The notes beneath the pieces were generated by a model. The model saw nothing but the letters and a program-made list of their open reading frames with translations, did no database searches and was not told where the DNA came from. From CAADGL01 sp964643885 (GTDB lineage Bacteria; Planctomycetota; Phycisphaerae; UBA1845; Fen-1342), in contig CAZXUI010000064.1 of the NCBI GenBank assembly GCA_964643885.1, positions 1 through 27,383 of the forward strand: 27,383 nt of DNA, in the 5' to 3' direction. Positions 23,400 through 27,383 of the stretch are shown piece after piece. The number at the start of each line of letters is the position of its first letter. The stretch's first letter is position 1. A program made the translations under genes and the position numbers.

Positions 23400-25043
23400 C
23401 TACGGCAACGGCGAAATCGACTTCGGCGACTGCGGGCTGCCCGGCCCGCCCGGACCGATACGCGGCGGGCGGAGGGTCAGAGTCTGGTTGGCGGCGACGT
23501 TGCCAAGCGTCGTGACCGTCCCATTGCCCCAGTACGCCTTGATCTCGTCCACGACGGTGGCCTCACCCAGTCCGAAATGAGCCGTCAGCTCGCTCTGGCT
23601 CAGGTAATTGCAGCCGCCGTCCATGTAGCGGTAGTAGTGCTGCTGGCCCAGGCGGATGCGCACCTTCGTGCCGAAGCCGTCGGGCGCCAGCCCCTCGACC
23701 TGACTCGTGTCGAAGAACAGCCGCAGCCAGTTCCCGGTCGGGCCGTCGTTGCGATAGAACTCGAGCGGCTCGCCGGCCGAAAAGACCAGCAGGTCCTGAT
23801 CGCCGTCGTTGTCGTAGTCGAAGTTGATCAGTCCGCGGCCCTGGCCGATGTGCGTGAAGTTGCACTGGGCCGAGACCTCGGTGAAGGTCATATCGCCGTT
23901 GTTGACCCACATCCGCGCCGGCCGGTTGGCCCACTGCTGCTTGAACGGATCGTCGCTGAACCCGTTGACCTCCACCAGGTCCTGCCAGGTGTCGTGGTCG
24001 AGATCGACCGCGACCGTGCCCCAGCCCCAGAAGCCCTGGTTCACGCCGGCCGACTCGGCCACCTCGATGAACTGGTGGCCGCCTTGATTCATGTAGAGGC
24101 GGTTTCCGCAGGGGTTGTTGGGGTCGGAGTGTCCGATGTAGATGTTCGTCACGTACCAGTCGAACAGCCCGTCGTTGTTGAAGTCGCCGATGGTCGAGCC
24201 CATGCCGTTGCAGTCGAGCCCGGTGCCGTTGGTCGAGCTGATCTCGGTGAAGGTGCCGTCGCGGTTGTTCACGTAATAGCGCGACGTGTCGAAGTCGCCG
24301 GCGACCGTCAGCTCGGGGTACAGGTCGCCGTCCATGTCGACGAAGCGCGGGGCGAAGCCGTGCAGGTAATAGTCCAGCAGCCCGGCCTCGACGGTCACAT
24401 CCGTAAACGTCTCGTCGCCGTTGTTGCGGAAGAGGCGATTGCCGCCCGCGCTGTTGTCGAACCACGCCGTCACATACAGATCGAGATCGCCGTCCAGATC
24501 GTAATCGCCGAACGCGGCGCTGAAGGCGTTCGGCACGATGTCGGTCCAGTGCACGCCGGCCGCGACGGCCACGTCGGTGAACGTGCCGTTGCCGTTGTTG
24601 CGGTAGAGCTTGTGCACACCGTTGGTCATGGGGAAGGCGGAATCGCCGTAGCTGGGCACGTAGACGTCGAGCCAGCCGTCGTTGTTGTAGTCGCCGACGG
24701 CCGCGCTGGCGCCCATGTGCACGGCCGACAGGCCCCACTCCAGCGCGCGGTCGGTGAACGTGCCGTCGCCGTTGTTGATGAAGAGCATGTCCGGCACGGT
24801 GCCGCCGCTGACGACGTAGACATCCTGCCAGCCGTCGTTGTTGAAGTCGCCCACGGCCCCGCCGGCCAGCATGAAGGCCAGGCCGGCCATGTAGTTCGGC
24901 GGCCAGGCGTGCGTCATCGCCAGCCCGGTGGCCGAGGCGCACTCGGTGAAAACCGCCTGTCCCCAGGCCGCTCCGCCCGCCGCCGAGACGATCGTCAGCG
25001 CAAGAAAACGGCGCAACGCAGATACGGATCTTCCGCGCAACAT
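23400..25043 (-). CDS. Secreted CRTAC1-like FG-GAP/VCBS repeat protein with ASPIC/UnbV domain
   Basis: This 547-residue protein has a signal peptide (about residues 1-30, ending GGAAWGQA). At least seven FG-GAP/VCBS-type repeats follow, each with a calcium loop such as DFNNDGWQDVYV, DYNNDGWLDVYV, DYDLDGDLDLYV, DMDGDLYPELTV, DFNNDGLFDWYV and DYDNDGDQDLLV. The C-terminal ASPIC/UnbV domain is visible as GFGTKVRIRLG, YMDGGCNYLSQSE and AHFGLGEATVVDEIKAYWGNG. Such proteins are extracellular, calcium-stabilised propellers. It ends in a short Pro/Gly-rich tail without a dockerin. AGGAGG lies 6 nt before the ATG at 25043. A good promoter further upstream predicts a long leader. Confidence 0.9.
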   Translation of the reverse strand: MLRGRSVSALRRFLALTIVSAAGGAAWGQAVFTECASATGLAMTHAWPPNYMAGLAFMLAGGAVGDFNNDGWQDVYVVSGGTVPDMLFINNGDGTFTDRALEWGLSAVHMGASAAVGDYNNDGWLDVYVPSYGDSAFPMTNGVHKLYRNNGNGTFTDVAVAAGVHWTDIVPNAFSAAFGDYDLDGDLDLYVTAWFDNSAGGNRLFRNNGDETFTDVTVEAGLLDYYLHGFAPRFVDMDGDLYPELTVAGDFDTSRYYVNNRDGTFTEISSTNGTGLDCNGMGSTIGDFNNDGLFDWYVTNIYIGHSDPNNPCGNRLYMNQGGHQFIEVAESAGVNQGFWGWGTVAVDLDHDTWQDLVEVNGFSDDPFKQQWANRPARMWVNNGDMTFTEVSAQCNFTHIGQGRGLINFDYDNDGDQDLLVFSAGEPLEFYRNDGPTGNWLRLFFDTSQVEGLAPDGFGTKVRIRLGQQHYYRYMDGGCNYLSQSELTAHFGLGEATVVDEIKAYWGNGTVTTLGNVAANQTLTLRPPRIGPGGPGSPQSPKSISPLP

Positions 25044-25182
25044 GCTCGCCCTCCTGTGTGGGCCCGCGCGCAAGGGACGCCGGGCGCACGATGTGAGTAA
25101 CTGACCTGTTCCGGCCCGAAACCGGTATGAATTGAATCCTCGCTCCGCAGGGTCGGAGAAACCCTCCGCGGAACTAAGTCCG

Positions 25183-25212
25183 ATCATAGCTGGCCGAAGT
25201 TTCCAAGGTCAA
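25183..25212 (-). promoter_or_regulatory. Sigma70-type promoter of the FG-GAP gene
   Basis: On the minus strand, TTGACC (25207-25212), an 18-nt spacer, then TATGAT (25183-25188). It lies 21 nt past the trxB stop codon. The predicted 5' leader of about 130 nt contains an imperfect stem (plus-strand 25145-25171, CCGCAGGGT with ACCCTCCGCGG). Confidence 0.65.
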
Positions 25213-25233
25213 GATAATTCGAGGCAGAGTCGA

Positions 25234-26202
25234 CTACTCGATCCCCTGGGCGGCCAGCCAGCGCTCCGCGTCGATGGCGGCCATGCAGCCGGTGCCGGCC
25301 GCCGTGACGGCCTGGCGGTAGACGTGGTCGGCCACGTCGCCGGAGGCGAAGACTCCCTCGACGTTGGTGTGCGTGGAGGGCGGGTCCGGAAGCTTGATGT
25401 AGCCCTTGTCGTCGACGTCGAGCCACTTCTTGAACAGCTCGGTATTGGGCGTGTGGCCGATGGCCAGAAACAGGCCGCGGCACTCCAGGTCGTGCTGCTC
25501 GCCGGTCTTGACGTGCTTGAGCCGCACGCCGGTGACGCGCTCGTCCCCCAGCACGTCGACGACGACCGTGTCCCAGATGGGCTCCATCTTGCCGGCCTCG
25601 ACGAGCTTGAAGAAGCGCTCCTGCATCGCCTTACTGGCCCGCAGCTCGTCGCGGCGATGAACGAGATAGACCTTGCTGGCGAACTTGGTCAGGTAGCTGC
25701 CCTCTTCGATCGCTGAATCGCCGCCGCCGACCACGACCAGGTCCTGATTGCGGAAGGCCGGCAGGGCGCCGTCGCAGACCGCGCAGGCCGAAACGCCGCC
25801 GCCGCTCTCGGCCAGCCGCTTCTCGTTCTTGAGCCCGAGCCAGTTCGCCCGCGCCCCGGTGGCGATCACTACGGCGTGCGCCTCGACCGAATGCTCGTCG
25901 CTGCGAATCTTGAATGGGCGCTGGCTGAAATCGACCTCGGTCACGTCCTCCGTGATCATGCGCGTGCCGAAGCGGACCGCCTGGTCGCGGAAGGCGCGCA
26001 TCATCTTGGGGCCCTGGATGCCCTCAGGAAAGCCGGGGTAGTTCTCCACGTCCGTCGTGAACATCAACTGCCCGCCGGGGATCAGGCCCCCGGCGCTGAA
26101 ACCCTCGAACATCAGCGGCTTGAGCGCGGCGCGAGAGGCGTAGATGGCGGCGGTCAGGCCGGCCGGTCCAGAACCGATGATGACGATCTTTTCAACGGCC
26201 AT
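25234..26202 (-). CDS. trxB: Thioredoxin-disulfide reductase
   Basis: This 322-residue flavoprotein reduces thioredoxin with NADPH in the cytoplasm. It has the FAD motif IIGSGPAGLTAAIYA (8-22), the redox pair Cys140-Ala-Val-Cys143-Asp, the NADPH motif VVGGGDSAIEEG (157-168) with HRRDELRASKAM behind it, and the C-terminal FAD motif VFASGDVADHVYRQAVTAAGTGCMAA. The length is typical. GGAG lies 7 nt before the ATG at 26202. The FG-GAP gene follows on the same strand after 190 nt but appears to have its own promoter. No thioredoxin gene is adjacent. Confidence 0.95.
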   Translation of the reverse strand: MAVEKIVIIGSGPAGLTAAIYASRAALKPLMFEGFSAGGLIPGGQLMFTTDVENYPGFPEGIQGPKMMRAFRDQAVRFGTRMITEDVTEVDFSQRPFKIRSDEHSVEAHAVVIATGARANWLGLKNEKRLAESGGGVSACAVCDGALPAFRNQDLVVVGGGDSAIEEGSYLTKFASKVYLVHRRDELRASKAMQERFFKLVEAGKMEPIWDTVVVDVLGDERVTGVRLKHVKTGEQHDLECRGLFLAIGHTPNTELFKKWLDVDDKGYIKLPDPPSTHTNVEGVFASGDVADHVYRQAVTAAGTGCMAAIDAERWLAAQGIE

Positions 26203-26349
26203 TCAACACTCCAATGCTCGTTCTTGGATGCCGCGGCGGATGGTTCGTGTCATGGCCGGCCGGGCAGGTCGAACCCGGCGGCACACGCGCCGCGCTCCCG
26301 CGTCGCCCGCCGGGCCACCCGGCCGAGGCATCGGACGGCTCCGAAAACG

Positions 26350-26842
26350 GGAGACCGGTCTCCTCAACATTGGGGGACCAGTCTCTGACCGGTCACTGTG
26401 GGACCGGCCTCTGGCCGGCCTCTGACCAGTCGCTGTGGGACCGGTCTCTGACCGGCCTCTGTGGGACCGGCCTCTGGCCGGTCGCTGTGGGACCGGTCTC
26501 TGACCGGTCGCTGGGGGACCGGCCTCTGACCGGTCGCTGGGGGACCGGTCTCTGACCGGTCGCTGGGGGACCGGCCTCTGGCCGGTCGCTGGGGGACCGG
26601 CCTCTGGCCGGTCGCTGTGGGACCGGCCTCTGGCCGGTCAATGGGCGACAGGTCTCCGACCTGTCGCTCCCTTGCCCGTCAGGGCTAACGACCGTAGCCG
26701 GTGGCTTGAAGCCACCGGAAAGCGAGTTCTTCCACGTCGTCCGTGGGGCCTTCGTCCCGGATCACAGCACAAAACGGCCAAACCCGCACCGCATTCTCAT
26801 CCAAAACAGCGATCGGTCCGATCGTGTCGTCCTGGTGCGAGA
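26350..26842 (+). repeat. Composite repeat element, copy B (hairpin array 3 plus conserved module)
   Basis: A half unit (26350-26363, GGAGACCGGTCTCC) is followed by about ten hairpins to 26639 and the variant GACAGGTC-TCC-GACCTGTC at 26647-26665. From 26491 the period is exactly 26 bp (26491, 26517, 26543, 26569, 26595, 26621, 26647). Two early units are fused or shortened. Stems are GACCGGTC/GACCGGTC or GACCGGCC/GGCCGGTC, mostly with matching arms; loops are TCT. After the variant hairpin comes the conserved module (to about 26842) shared in inverted orientation with 22833-23031. A further 9-bp hairpin CGGCAAAGA-GAA-TCTTTGCCG lies at 26860-26880. The interval 26203-26349 shows nothing. Confidence 0.85.
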
Positions 26843-26922
26843 ACGGATTCGCGCGCCAGCGGCAAAGAGAATCTTTGCCGTACCTCGTTCTGGGCGCAGC
26901 CTCGCACGCGCAGCAGCGGCAA

Positions 26923-27383
26923 TCAGCCCTTCGCCTCTTCCTCGAGCTTCTCGGCCAGCGGGTCGCTCTTGGCCGCCAGACCGCCGGGGCCGGCCTGACC
27001 GCGGGCCTTGGCCTCCATCTTGGCCTGAAAATCAGCCGGAAAGCGGGCCTTTTCGAGGCACTCATCGCCGGGACACAGCCCGTCGTCGTAAAGCTTCCAC
27101 AGGTGCTCATCGAGCAACTGCATGCCGTACTTCTTGCCCGTCTGAATGCTCGAGTCGATACGGTAGGTCTTGTTCTCGCGGATCAGGTTCGCGATCGCGG
27201 GCGTGACCAGCAGGAACTCATACGCGGCCAGCCGCCCCCCGCCGATCTTGGGCAGCAGCGTCTGGCTGAGCACGGCGATCAGCGTCGTCGAAAGCTGCAC
27301 GCGGATCTGCTCCTGCTGCGCGACCGGGAACGCGTCGATGATTCGGTTGATCGTGCCCTGGGCGCCGGTCGTGTGCAGCGTGC
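26923..27383 (-). CDS. pilT: Type IV pilus retraction ATPase PilT, C-terminal part (5' end outside window)
   Basis: The frame is open at the right edge; the last 152 residues are present. The segments TLHTTGAQGTINRIIDAFP, QEQIRVQLSTTLIAVLSQ, LLPKIGGGRLAAYEFLLV and IRENKTYRIDSSIQTG match PilT closely in order and spacing. They include the TLHT box and the arm and C-terminal helices after the Walker motifs, which lie off the window. PilT powers retraction of type IV pili at the inner membrane. The tail after 'WKLYDDGLC' (about 45 residues, ending KSDPLAEKLEEEAKG) is charged and longer than in model proteins. An apparent GTG start at 27300 is internal. Confidence 0.92.
   Translation of the reverse strand, partial: TLHTTGAQGTINRIIDAFPVAQQEQIRVQLSTTLIAVLSQTLLPKIGGGRLAAYEFLLVTPAIANLIRENKTYRIDSSIQTGKKYGMQLLDEHLWKLYDDGLCPGDECLEKARFPADFQAKMEAKARGQAGPGGLAAKSDPLAEKLEEEAKG

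Noticed and set aside
23392..23460. Dockerin-like peptide (GNGEIDFGDCG) on the plus strand
   Set aside because: It is antisense to the end of the FG-GAP gene, has no upstream gene in frame and no second calcium loop.
26350..26665. CRISPR array
   Set aside because: The 26-bp period is regular, but the sequence between hairpins is a constant 7-nt linker with no unique spacers, and there are no cas genes.

Overview
The window is GC-rich DNA (roughly 70% by eye) from a Gram-negative bacterium, most likely a planctomycete of the Phycisphaerae type. No rRNA or marker gene here proves this. The inference rests on: two secreted proteins ending in dockerin-like calcium-loop pairs, one built of HAF repeats and one of BNR repeats; a CRTAC1-like FG-GAP/ASPIC-UnbV protein; many short hairpin repeats between genes; a lipoprotein and an Mla-type ATPase, which imply an outer membrane; a menaquinone methyltransferase; and a PilT gene.

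Layout. 1-1097: 3' part of a secreted HAF-repeat/dockerin protein. 1338-2102 (-): UbiE/MenG. 2209-2392: hairpin repeats. 2503-5651: two overlapping genes for exported proteins, the second a large BNR protein with a dockerin-like tail. 5697-6752: NAD-dependent epimerase whose 3' end lies in a repeat array. 6913-8814 (-): probable cytoplasmic glycosidase. 8941-9888: ChaN-type lipoprotein. 10170-11390 (-): decayed, more A/T-rich island holding a frameshifted DUF3800 gene, half a hicA and a frameshifted hicB. 11502-12044: DinB-family protein. 12105-12968 (-): radical SAM protein. About 13030-13161 (+): candidate small RNA with a strong intrinsic terminator. 13305-14255 (-): histone-deacetylase-family enzyme. 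14382-14897: small membrane protein. 14898-15405: gene-free repeat cluster. 15406-17778 (-): PriA. 17915-18982: REC-GGDEF diguanylate cyclase. 19013-19780: SurE. 19920-21623 (-): Tat-type FAD oxidoreductase with a BlaI/CopY-like operator upstream. 21757-22650 (-): MlaF-like ABC ATPase. 22651-23399: repeats. 23400-25043 (-): FG-GAP/ASPIC protein. 25234-26202 (-): thioredoxin reductase. 26203-26922: repeats. 26923-end (-): C-terminal part of PilT.

Most genes are unrelated housekeeping or envelope functions, so no large operon or defence system is evident. The most unusual content lies between genes. A family of 26-bp hairpin units has an 8-bp stem and a 3-nt loop, with compensatory base changes in the stem. 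It forms three arrays, each ending in the same variant hairpin. Two of these arrays are joined to a conserved module of about 200 nt and sit in inverted orientation around the FG-GAP and trxB genes. Several genes also have a -10 box placed so close to the ATG that their mRNAs should be leaderless.
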